Below the pieces are notes generated by a model. That model ran no database searches. It was given only the letters and a program-made list of their open reading frames with translations, and had not been told where the DNA came from. A DNA stretch of 60,000 nt from Owenia fusiformis (taxonomy: Eukaryota > Annelida > Polychaeta > Sabellida > Oweniidae), in NCBI GenBank assembly GCA_903813345.2, contig CAIIXF020000010.1, positions 436,001 to 496,000 on the forward strand. The letters are read 5' to 3'. A program made the position numbers and the translations under genes. Positions 35,409 to 47,311 of the stretch are shown here, piece by piece (position 1 is the first letter of the stretch; each line of letters begins with the position of its first letter).

Positions 35409-38400
35409 TCAAAGTCTAAGTGTTCCAAACAGACAAGGCGGTACAAAATAAAAGTAATCTTACTCTAGCCATCCTCCGAACATGGTCTCACCAAGGACGT
35501 TCAAACTACAGATCTTCTACGACGTAAACGCACAGACAACGTGCTTCTCCCGTTCTACAACATATCCTTCTTGAGTTAATAAACAATTAAATCATAGTTA
35601 AATAAATAAAATTGCTTACTCCAAAAAGGCTCCTATAGCCATGATTCGTGATGATCTTACATTCGCCGATTATAGCAGTTCGTTCTTGTACGAGTCCTCT
35701 ATTTCACAATCAACATGTGCCAGTCTCTAATGAATGATGTTCGGTTTTAGGACTAATTGGTAGTAATTCATAAATTAATAATGAAAAGTCTCTAACGAGG
35801 AAAATGAAAAGTGTCAGGTGGATGTTGCATAACAGGTGCACCAGGTTTTACCAAATAATACAAAATTTAAATATGAAATTAAAAAATGGCCCCACTCTTT
35901 CGATAACTATGCATTGTCAAATGTCATTGTGATCTGAATGAAAATGCATAATTTCTTTTTATTCATATGGAAAACAAACCTCTGGGGAGGAATATTCATT
36001 GAATACTGTGCATTTTTACTGTTTGGTATTTCTTTTAGCTTGACTAAAGGTCAAAGACATCACATACTGAACGCCCCTTACTAGTTGGTTCTTTTTAATG
36101 TACATGTACAATGACTCATTGTATACGTTTACACAAACTTACAAAATACTGTGCAATAATTCAGAATATACTACAATAACACAGAGAATACATGTACAAT
36201 AATTCAGAATGTACATGTACAATCGTGTAACTCACATTGTGCATGTCACTAACTACTCGCTAGTTTAGATTTCCCAATTGTAAAACTTTCCCCAATATAT
36301 GATTTATGAATCTCACTTGATTACATTTGTTTCTTCCTGATGTTTTTTCTTTAATTTCTGTTGTATTTCTCCATGTGTTGGCACCAAATACAAAGTTTCT
36401 TCACTAAAGTCGTGTTTTTATTACCCATTAAAATAACGACGTCTCTTCCCCAGCTCTTCAAATAGATAATACATACAACGTGTGATGTACCTATTCAATC
36501 AGTACATTAATATCACGGCTCGTGGAATGAATATCAAAATCAAACGTGGAATTCGAAATAACTTTGAAAAGTTAATTCAAATCTACTTAAAATGAAGATA
36601 ACATAAAATAACTTACTCTAGAAATCCGTCAATCATGATGTTTTATCCAATGTTGTATTGTAGTTTGGCATAATTAATAGTGTATTGTATTAGGCCAGTT
36701 AATTGTTTTATGTATTTCAACTCTCCACAGTCATCGCAGACAACTGAGACTCTATGCCTTGGGGAATATAATTATAGCAAATGTACTTTTTACGACTTTA
36801 TCATTATAAAAAGGTCAAATAATTTGCTATAACAATGATAATGATTTCTATACTGTAAAGCGATTTTAATGGTTATGAATTTGTAAAATTAGCTAATAAA
36901 AACATGATTTAACTCATCACTAACCCGTAACACGTTTCAATAAAAGCTATATATGGTAACTCGGATTAAAATGAATAGTTAGGTTACTGAGTAATTTGCC
37001 TCAAAGTAGTCCATTTTATACGTCATGTACATGTACATTGCAATCCTTTGGAACGTAGATGCCAAACGGAAAATTAAAAATTACATGATGCCAACAGAAA
37101 ACGATGCACTAGATTTGATTCAACATACATGATGGATATCTATGTTGTAACAATTTACTGGAGTTTACTGTAAATTAAGTTATGTTCTTGTTCGTGTTGA
37201 GAGGCATACACGTTGCACCTTGTTTCATTTTTTCTGGATTCGCTATGGAAGTTAAGGAGTTCGAGTTAATAAGAATTGAAAATTTAATTCCTGGGAACCA
37301 CTGATTACCAAGTACGGAGGTAAGTCGCATTAATGCTTTATGTAATATCAATAACTATACAGTATAATAATAAATAGGGAAATCACAGTGATTTGGTGAA
37401 GTAATTTTGGTAGTTCCTTCAAGTACTTAGAAGAACAAGAAAGTGAGTGAAGAACCACTTAATTAAAACAAATAATATTAAATCGAGTTACCTTCAGAAT
37501 TAATCCAAAACTGCTATAAATCCATGACCGAAACGTTTTTTACTTCACCACTTAAACTATTAGGATGATAGATTTCCAACTTGCGTTCCTATGTTTTGTC
37601 TCTAAGGCTCTGTTTTTAATAAGTTGATGATTGAAATGTCAAATAATGATGTGTTGTTGGTGCGTCTAATGCTCGTTATGAAAACACACTTAGAGTGCAG
37701 ATGAAGATCCAAATTATATTTTCTATGAGATAACGTGATGTTCCACATGCGTTCGTTTCAAATCTAATGTCTAAGGCATCTAGAGTTAGGGATGATTTTC
37801 TATTGTGCGAAGACAAAATGAAAAGAGTGCACACCCACCTACACTCGTGGTTTCAGTTTTAATATTTTTTTCTGAAATAATTATGTAACTCATGGAAACC
37901 ATAAAATATAATGGACTGACTTCTCCAAATCAGCATTTGGTGCACATGAATTAAACCTGACTGTGTTTCAAGTAAGAACTATAACCGTTGTTTGTATTTC
38001 CTTCAAGATATTATACAATTGCATTTATCAAAGTGACGCGCTCAACAACTTATACAGGTAATAAACCCAGTTTCCGTTGCCAAGCAACATATAAATACAA
38101 GAAGTGTCTAAAACACTAGTTCCATCACATTTTAAGTGAAGCAATTAAAATCTGTCAGAAGCGATCAGCTACTAAGCACTTAACACGTGTTAGGGTGCTT
38201 TAAATAGACTAATACAGCATCAGTCCGACATCTATACGACCAGTGAAGGGCCAATGAACGGAAAACCAATTCCTGTGGTTCCACCGCTTGATGTTTTGGA
38301 AACTGGTACATGAACACTTAGTAGCTACGCCGGTTTTAAACGAATATAGTGTAGTGTGTGTAAAGGATGTAGGGGGATGTATTAAATGCACTTCTTAATT

Positions 38401-38824
38401 CACACCGTGCACAACGTTTTATTTGATCAAATTGAGATGTGTCGTGCAACTTTTGATTTCCATGTTAAAATGACATGATGACATTCATGAAACATTTGTG
38501 CACAAAAACATAATCTATTTATCTATCTATTTCAACATTTGTTTGAATTGTTTTAGATGACTGGCTGCAGTACTCATCTACCTTGTTTGACCATGAGCTA
38601 ATAGACAAATGGCAAGGAACGGTTCCCTTAGATGGAATATACGCCTGCCATGGCCTGTAAGAAATAAAGCTTTACCGATGGGAAATGTAACTATGTTTAT
38701 CTTTAACACAGGCAGAACGTTAAAGACGAGATGCTGTTACCTTTTTTCTGAATAGCAACATCTTTCAAACAAAATCAAAATTCCAGACGGAAATATCAAT
38801 ATTGTGAGTCAGTTGCAGGAAGCG
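35409..38824. other. Unannotated AT-rich sequence
   Basis: At about 36099-36230 ATGTACATGTACA and ACAATAATTCAGAAT recur two to three times in a loose cluster. Elsewhere nothing repeats visibly. A 60-codon minus-strand frame (38209-38391) is not recognised. Confidence 0.4.
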
Positions 38825-39612
38825 AGATATAATACAGAGTGAGAAGTGCAGTGGGGGGCGTACTCGTACTTGGAGATATAATACAGAGTGAGAAGTGCAG
38901 AAGGGGGGCGTACTCGTACTTGGAGATATAATACAGAGTGAGAAGTGCAGTGGGGGGCGGACTCGTACTTGGAGATATAATACAGAGTGAGAAGTGCAGC
39001 GGGGGGGGAGGACTCGCATTTGGATATAGAATTCAGAGTGGGAAGTGCAGCGGGGGGGCGGACTCGTACTTGGAGATAGAATACAGAGCGAGAAGTGCAG
39101 GGGGCGTACTCGTACTTGGAGATATAGTACAGAGTGGGAAGTGCAGAGGGGGGCGGACTCGTACTTGGAGATAGACACAGAGTGGGAAGTGCAGAGGGGG
39201 GCGGACTCGTACTTGGAGATAGAATACAGAAGAGGAGTGCAGTGGGGGGCGGACTCGTATTGGAAATATAATACAGAGTGAGAAGTGCAGCGGGGGGCGG
39301 ACTCGTACTTGGAGATAGAATACAGAGTGAGAAGTGCAGAGGGGGGCGGACTCGTACTTGGAGATAGAATACAGAGTGAGAAGTGCATGGACGGGGCGGA
39401 CTCGTACTTGGAGATAGAATACAGAGTGAGAAGTGCAGAGGGGGGCGGACTCGTACTTGGAGATAGAATACAGAGTGAGAAGTGCAGAGGGGGGCGGACT
39501 CGTATTTGGAGATAGAATACAGAGTGAGAAGTGCATGGACGGGGCGGACTCGTACTTGGAGATAGAATACAGAGTGAGAAGTGCAGAGGGGGGCGGACTC
39601 GTATCTGGAGAT

Positions 39613-39775
39613 AGAATACAGAGTGAGAAGTGCAGGAGGCGGACTCGTATTTGGAGATAGCATTTGGAGATAGAATACAGAGTGAGAAGTACAGAGGGGG
39701 GCGAACTCGTATGTGAAGATAAGATTCAGAGTAAGAAGTGCATAGACAGGGCGGACTCGTATTTTGAGATATAAT
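39613..39775. repeat. Marker segment of the minisatellite, copy 1
   Basis: This unusual stretch contains GGAGGCGGACTCGTATTTGG, a short AGATAGCATTTGGAGATAG junction, GCGAACTCGTATGTGAAGAT, AAGATTCAGAGTAAGAAG and GCATAGACAGGGCGGACTCG. It recurs almost unchanged at about 42144-42306, showing a segmental copy within the array rather than unit-by-unit slippage. Confidence 0.85.
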
Positions 39776-42143
39776 ACAGAGTGAGAAGTACAGCGGGGGG
39801 CGGACTCGTACTTGGAGATATAATACAGACGAGAAGTGCAGAGGGGGGCGGACTCGTACTTGGAGATATAATACATAGTGAGAAGTGCAGAGGGGGGCGG
39901 ACTCGTATTGGAGATAGAATACAGAGTGAGAAGTGCAGCGGGGGGCGGACTCGTATTGGAGATATAATACATAGTGAGAAGTGCAGAGGGGGGCGGACTC
40001 GTACTTGGAGATATAATACATAGTGAGAAGTGCAGAGGGGGGCGGACTCGTACTTGGAGATATAATACATAGTGAGAAGTGCAGAGGGGGGCGGACTCGT
40101 ATTGGAGATAGAATACAGAGTGAGAAGTGCAGCGGGGGCGGACTCGTATTGGAGATATAATACATAGTGAGAAGTGCAGAGGGGGGCGGACTCGTACTTG
40201 GAGATATAATACATAGTGAGAAGTGCAGAGGGGGGCGGACTCGTTTTGGAGATAGAATACAGAGTGAGAAGTGCAGCGGGGGGCGGACTCGTATTGGAGA
40301 TATAATACAGAGTGAGAAGTGCAGCGGGGGGCGGACTCGTATTGGAGATATAATACAGAGTGGGAAGTGCAGAGGGGGGCGGACTCGTATTGGAGATATA
40401 ATACAGAGTGAGAAGTGCAGCGGGGGGCGGACTCGTATTGGAGATATAATACAGAGTGAGAAGTGCAGCGGGGGGCGGACTCGTATTGGAGATATAATAC
40501 AGAGTGAGAAGTGCAGCGGGGGCCGGACTCGTATTGGAGATATAATACAGAGTGAGAAGTGCAGCGGGGGGCGGATTCGTATTGGAGATAGAATACAGAC
40601 GAGAAGTGCAGTGGGGGGCGGACTCGTATTGGAGATAGAATACAGACGAGAAGTGCAGCGGGGGGCGGACTCGTACTTGGAGATAGAATACAGAGTGAGA
40701 AGTGCAGCGGGGGGCGGACTCGTACTTGGAGATATAATACAGAGTGAGAAGTGCAGTGGGGGGGGGCGGACTCGTACTTGGAGATAGAATACAGAGTGGG
40801 AAGTGCAGCGGGGGGCGGACTCGTATTTGAGATAGAATACAGAGTGGAAAGTGCAAGGGGCGGACTCGCATTTGGAGATAGAATACAGAGTGGAAAATGC
40901 AGGAGGGCGGACTCACATTTGGAGATGGAATACAGAGTGAGAAGTGCAGCGGGGGGCGGACTCGTACTTTGAGATAGAATACAGACGAGAAGTGCAGTGG
41001 GGGGCGGACTCGTATTGGAGATAGAATACAGAGTGGGAAGTGCAGAGGGGGGCTGACTCGCATTTGGAGATAGAATACAGAGGTAGAAGTGCATAGACGG
41101 GACGGTGTCGTATCTGGAGATAGAATACAGAGTGGGAAGTGCAGAGGGGGGCGGACTCGTATTGGAGATAGAATACAGAGTGGGAAGTACAGAGGGGGGG
41201 GCGGACTCGCATTTGGAGATAGAATACAGAGGTAGAAGTGCATAGACGGGACGGTGTCGTATCTGGAGATAGAATACAGAGTGGGAAGTGCAGAGGGGGG
41301 CGGACTCGTATTGGAGATAGAATACAGAGTGGGAAGTGCAGAGGGGGGGGGGGCGGACTCGCATTTGGAGATAGAATACAGAGGTAGAAGTGCATAGACG
41401 GGACGGTGTCGTAACTGCAGATAGAATACAGAGTGGGAAGTGCAGAGGGGGCGTCTCGCATTTGGGGATAGAATACAGAACGAGAAGTCCAGTGGGGGCG
41501 GACTCGTATTGGAGATAGAATACAGAGTGGGAAGTGCAGAGGGGGGGGCGGACTCGCATTTGGATATAGAATTCAGAGCGAGAAGTCCAGTGGGGGCGGA
41601 TTCGTATTTGAGATAGAATACAGAGTGAGAAGTGCAGTGGGGGGGGCAGACTCGTATTAGAAATAGAATACCGAGTGGGAAGTGCATAGACGGGACGGAC
41701 TCGTATTGGAGATAGAATACAGAGTGGGAAGTGCAGAGGGGGGCGGACTCGCATTTGGAGATAGAATACAGACGAAAAGTGCAGTGGGGGGCGGACTCGT
41801 ATTGGAGATAGAATACAGAGTGGGAAGTGCAGAGGGGGGGGGCGGACTCGCATTTGGAGATAGAATACAGAGCGAGAAGTGCAGAGGGGGCGGACTCGTA
41901 TTTGAGATAGAATACAGAGTGGAAAGTGCAGGGGGCGGACTCGCATTTGGAGATAGAATACAGAGTGGAAAATGCAGGAGGGCGGACTCACATTTGGAGA
42001 TGGAATACAGAGTGAGAAGTGCAGAGGGGGGCGGACTCGTATCTGGAGATAGAATACAGAGTGAGAAGTGCAGAGGGGGGCGGACTCGTATCTGGAGATA
42101 GAATACAGAGTGAGAAGTGCAGAGGGGGGCGGACTCGTATCTG

Positions 42144-42306
42144 GAGATAGAATACAGAGTGAGAAGTGCAGGAGGCGGACTCGTATTTGGAGATAGCATT
42201 TGGAGATAGAATACAGAGTGAGAAGTACAGAGGGGGGCGAACTCGTATGTGAAGATAAGATTCAGAGTAAGAAGTGCATAGACAGGGCGGACTCGTATTT
42301 TGAGAT
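42144..42306. repeat. Marker segment of the minisatellite, copy 2
   Basis: This carries the same chain of rare variants as 39613-39775, in the same order and about 2.53 kb away. A different marker, GGAAAATGCAGGAGGGCGGA followed by CTCACATTTGGAGATGGAAT, also occurs twice (about 40892-40930 and 41967-42005), about 1.07 kb apart. At least two block duplications of different size are therefore recorded in this array. Confidence 0.85.
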
Positions 42307-42500
42307 AGAATACAGAGGGAGAAGTGCAGAGGGGGCGGACCCGTATTTGGAGATAGAATACAGAGTGAGAAGTCCAATGGGGGTGGACTCGTGTTTAAAG
42401 ATAGAATACAGAGGTAGAAGTGCATAGACGGGACGGTGTCGTATCTGGAGATAGAATACAGAGTGGGAAGTGCAGAGAGGGGAGGACTTGTATTTTGAGA

Positions 42501-45500
42501 GTCACTTTGAGGATGTAAACCAATTAACATAGATATCATCTATTATCTTGTATTATCAACCACGTGGATTACCTCTATAAAGAACACTTTCCTAGTTTTT
42601 TGCACCAATTTAAATCATTTAAATTTACTTCATTTTTGGATAGCATGGTATCTGAACGCTTAATTACCTTATTTTTCAAATATACCAGGATTTATCCTTT
42701 AAACATCATTATCATTTCATCATCAATGTGTAATAATTTCAGTATGAATGTCCTTTGGTCTTAGGTTATCGAATAATAGCTTTTAAAACGAAGCAAAAGA
42801 GGGGGTGGTAGATCTCGTTTTTATGTGTTACGTCATAGTGATATTTGAGATTCTCTACTTGTGATTGATTGCGCTGTCATGTTTTAAGATGCTGTTCGAA
42901 TTTTGGCACTAGACCTTGTTTATTGTAAATATGCTCTTATCACTTTGATTGGAATCCTGACATTGTCAATACTCGTCTTAAATTCTGAAGGCGTTCAGTA
43001 AGTAAAGCTAATTTTGCTTTCAAACTTTAATTTCTTGAGTGATTGCTATAGTAACGCAAAGGTTCTGTGGAGCAATTTTAATAGTTTACAGCACAGTGGA
43101 TTTTATTAGCTTTAGTTTCTGTCCTGTCTATGTTTTGATCATAGTTCTATGGTTTCTCTGCATTTCCATCATCAAGTTAACATTCCGTTTTATGTCCAAA
43201 ATAGTTCCTTGGAAGCAAGAAAAAAATTATTTTGAAGCCAGGTATTTTTCTCTGATAATGACAGGAAATGGATTCTCAAAATGAAAATTGAATTAAACAT
43301 CATTTATTCTGAATTCTGCATAGAATCAGATATGTACGATTATTGACCATTTTTGATAATTGAAGTGTGTTTTTTCTTCAATTCTTTATCTTATTTTATA
43401 CCGAGCAGCAGTGTCCTTTATTACGTTTGTTTTTCTAAATAAAGATACAATCCTTTAAACATAACAGTTGAATTGATTTCTATGAGAACTAAAATTTTGA
43501 AATGTATTTTACTCTTTCATGCATGGATGAGTTCATCACTTATTTATCAATCAATATTCTTATTTTTTCAAAAACAAAAGGATGAAATTATTGGCTATTT
43601 CTAGCCATTTTTAAAGTGTGTGGCAATTCAATTTTAAAAATCAGCTTTTCTCCTTTGAGAGTACGCCATGGCGTTTTATGCGTATATGAAGCTACGCCAT
43701 TTGGTTTTATATTATTCTATCATAGAAGAATCGTTGTGTTTTCATTTTCGCTACAAGTCTGTTTTACGGTGAGAAGGTGTTTAATCAAGTAGGAGGCTTG
43801 TAGCTGAACCAATTGTTAAGTAAAATAAACATATATCCATATATACGATTATATGTATGGATCCATCCATGTATACTTTATGTGTATGTATACAATATAT
43901 AGCCTTTAGTTTCTAACGATACTTCGATGTTCATCTTTATCTGGTATAGGACATTTCATACAAATCAGGGCATTTCTAACGATGGAAAGGTTTCAAATTT
44001 ATGCTTTCATGCAAACGTGAATGTTTAAAGATATCCAGATGAGCAAATTATATTCCTGAAAACTCACGTTACTAGTATCAGTATTTACTTTTATACTATG
44101 AATTTTATTGGTACAGATGTACAGAATTTTGTTTAAAAGCGAGGTTGTATTTCCTTAAAATTGATCAAATAAATAATTTTTGCACTTGAACTACACAGTT
44201 CTACTCAGATTTATATTAATTAAATATGCACTTCTAGTACTTCTAAGTACTTCTAGTATTCCAACTGGAGAATTTGGCTTTGCAAACATATGGCAGGAGA
44301 TGTATGTAACCGTAAGGTAAGGCATGGCTAAGAAATGCGAATCATGTCAATAGAACTTCACCTTTCGCCCCAGACCATCGCAAATATTCCACAAACGTAG
44401 CCATGATACGGGCGACGCAACCATTGCAATCAATTCCATATCATGCCTTAACGATCTAAGTATCCATAGGAACTATTATTTAAATTGTAATGTAACAATA
44501 CCTTGGTAACATTGAGAAATAAGTTATGTAAATAGTGTATGACTCAACAGAAGATGGAAATATGTTTTATTTGAAAATGAAGTCTGTGGTTGATTATGGT
44601 AGAATTGATAACTCATCTTTTCAGATGAAATTAGTGTTTGACTTGAGCTAACAGTTGTGTGAAGTATCATGTGGTTGGTTTAAGTTCAACTTATAGAATG
44701 AGAATCATCACAAACATTTACCAGACAGATATACCTGAGTTACCGCTATCAAAAAGCACATTGGGCCTTACCGTGGCTACCTACGTGTAATAACAAAAAA
44801 TCACACGCCTGATTGGTCCAAATAGGACCACGTGATCCAGTCTAATATACTCAATTCAGAACCCACCTTTAGATTGCGTTTTGGTTTGTTAGTAAAATAT
44901 GGTCTAAAATGACAGGTAAGTTTAAAATGGTTAATTGTGGAGATTAATTTGGCGGTCGTGAGTGAATCAGGCCACTTAACCTCCCAGTACTTACATGGGC
45001 GAAGTGTCCCGAAACCCACGCACTTACAACTACTCATGGTCATTATGTACCAGTTAGTTGAAGGGCCATCAATTATGTTTTACTATCAGGTAAAAGTAGG
45101 ATATACCTTTTGGTTTTTCATTGATTCATTTATTAAACGTAGTCTATCATCTTCCTCACGGATTTCACCAAACAAGGTATACACTTCTTAGCTTGAAATG
45201 GAGCTAGCCTACTCGATATAAGGAATAGCAAAAGAAAGCACAAAAGGACATTTTGGAAATTCTTTAAATATACCTCAAATATTGTATATAATCATCGGGT
45301 CTAAACAGAACCTTTGAAAAAATGTATAAAATGCACAAACGCTACGATGATAAATGAAATAAGATAGAGATGAAATTCAGGTCACTTTCACATTTACATT
45401 CGTCACACTTAATAGATCAAAGTTTTCATTACTGACGTGTATTAAGAGCTCTAATTAAGGACCCGACAATACAAGAATTCTGCATACGATTTAATCATTC

Positions 45501-47167
45501 CACTTCTAAGTGGCTGATTTAAAATACAAATAAATCATGTTGGCATATACAGAAGACAGCGGGGTTCACTCAGACTCAAAGTAAATCAACCAAGGTAAAG
45601 CCTAAAAAGTAGGAGGTGGAAATCTGTTCTAATCCACGGCAAAAGATATGACATCTTCTGATAAACAAGCCTAAGTATTCCTAGATAAAACCACAGAATT
45701 TTTCAAAGACATTTTCGATTAACTGTACAACTTGAACCTATGCATTTACGTTACTCCATAACCAAATCATATTCAGGGGGTTAACGATATTATATATTTG
45801 AAATGTCCGTCGCTTCATTTGCAAAACTCTAACATTCCCATAGCAATTTTAATATTCTTCTGAGCTGCTTGAAAAAACAACACGAAAGGCTATTGATGCT
45901 GTAACTGGGAGGGCAGTTAACAAACTGTATCAGGCAACCTGGGCAGCTGTCTCTGATGAGATAGGAGAATCTTCACCTGGACAAGATAAATAAAATGCGA
46001 TGCCTATAAAAATTGGAAATGGGTATTGATGAGGATAACTTAAGGATAATGGGCATATTTCCGAAATCTGAAAGCCATTGAGTTTGCTCTAAACCGATTA
46101 GACAAGAACTATGAGTTTACCAAAGTTCATGGTATTTGAATTTTGTACTAACCAACTAAAAAATCTCACAAGAACAAAGCAAATAGACGGCCGAAGTATA
46201 AACTAAATAAGGTAAACGGGATATTTCGAATTTCTTTTTCTAAGGTATATAGGTAATGCAGCAATTAATCAAACGGGTAATGATCAGTGTTACTTATATT
46301 AAGAAAACAAACATGTTGCTTCCAGAAGTAGAATACAACATGTCAGACATGTCTGCTCTATTACAATTAAAACAAATAGTTTCTGGTGTATTACGTCACG
46401 GTAATCATAATTTGAGGCTCGTGATTTACTAATACTCTGTCGGACAAGAGCGTCTGTAAGTTCAGATGAGCCCTAGAGAATTGAAAACATTGCAACACAG
46501 AAATACCTAAATACAACAAAAGCTAAATACCTGTTGGAAAGAATTTAGTGCTGAGAAAGGATTAATGCTTTCTGCCTAGATAGCGGTCATCCTGACTACT
46601 TAACAGAACTGCATGGTTATAAATATATCATTCCGCAGATATAGGGGGCTTAACATGAGATAATGCATTTGAAGATAAGCCATGGTATGTTTTGTTCTAT
46701 AAATGCTTTCAGATACCATTCTCGCCACGCCATCCCATAAAGCCCTCTAGTCAGTCTATTTTAGTAGCTTGGTGCAAAATATACCGAAATCTAAGTCCAT
46801 ATCTAATTAGCAGTTATCTAATGTTATCCTCCCACTGTTATCTCAACCCTCATTACTTAAACAAATGTTAACAGTATATTGTCTTCTAAGAACTTGTATA
46901 TGCTATCATACCTGGAATATAGTATCTCATTGGGAATATAAGTTCTGATGAAAACGTCAAGGGCATAAAAGTGTTATTCTGCCAGCTGGGATGATCTGCT
47001 AAAAATAAGCATGCAACATATAAATACTGACTCTGAGAAACTGATTCTTAAACATACATAGAGGCCTATTGTGTTTCAAGGAGTGATTATAAAAATGTAG
47101 CTACTTACGCTAAACCGTTGAACATCCTATCATTCTAACATGCTTATCTTCCCCAGCCTCCCGTGCG
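42501..47167. other. Unannotated AT-rich sequence, with one promoter-like patch
   Basis: At 44810-44925 GATTGGTCC (an inverted CCAAT box), CCACGTGATC (an E-box) and ATGACAGGTAAGT (a strong splice-donor-like sequence at about 44909-44921) lie close together. This would suit the start of a gene whose later exons I cannot identify. Around 44232-44262 ACTTCTAGTACTTCTAAGTA is a small simple repeat. The frames at 42564-42764 and 43039-43284 are hydrophobic but unrecognised. Confidence 0.3.
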
Positions 47168-47311
47168 ATTATCGCGTTGTTTCGATACCCCTTATTTCTT
47201 TACTACTCGTTGTGTAGTTACCCCCTATTTCTCCAGTAATCACTGTGTTGATACCCGCTAATCCTCCACTACTCGTTGTGTATATACTAGATACCCCTAT
47301 TTTCACTTATT
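47168..47311. repeat. Degenerate 33-40 bp tandem repeat, 3-4 units
   Basis: Units share ACTACTCGTTGTGTAGTTAC or AATCACTGTGTTGATACCCG followed by a TACCCC(CT)ATTTCT block. ACTACTCGTTGTGTA occurs twice exactly, and GATACCC three times. The first unit (GATTATCGCGTTGTTTCGATACCCC) and the last are the most diverged. Confidence 0.6.

Larger units (their letters stand above)
38825..42500. repeat. 3.7 kb G-rich ~48-49 bp minisatellite, about 75 units
   Basis: The plus-strand unit is GAGATAGAATACAGAGTGAG - AAGTGCAGAGGGGGGCGGAC - TCGTACTTG. The 48 bp form ends TCGTATTG, and 47-50 bp forms come from variable G runs and the ACTTG/ATTG/ATTTG end. Subfamilies differ by ATATAATACATAG versus ATAGAATACAGAG, GCAGCGG versus GCAGAGG, and GTACTTGG versus GCATTTGG. 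The plus strand is purine-rich and the G runs contrast with the AT-rich surroundings. No minus-strand frame of the unit contains a stop, so open frames of up to 1060 codons on the minus strand (38809-41991) and shorter ones on the plus strand appear. They switch reading phase with unit length and translate the same DNA in all three frames, which argues against a real protein. Confidence 0.97.

Noticed and set aside
38765-42539. Several long open frames, up to 1060 codons, on the minus strand, plus shorter plus-strand ones
   Set aside because: They all translate the same ~48-49 bp minisatellite in different phases. There is no start context, domain or non-repeat body.
45940-45975. CTCTGATGAGATAG resembling the start of a hammerhead ribozyme core
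   Set aside because: The required GAAA box and closing stems are absent. Other CTGATGA occurrences (near 2363, 5064 and 46948) also lack them.
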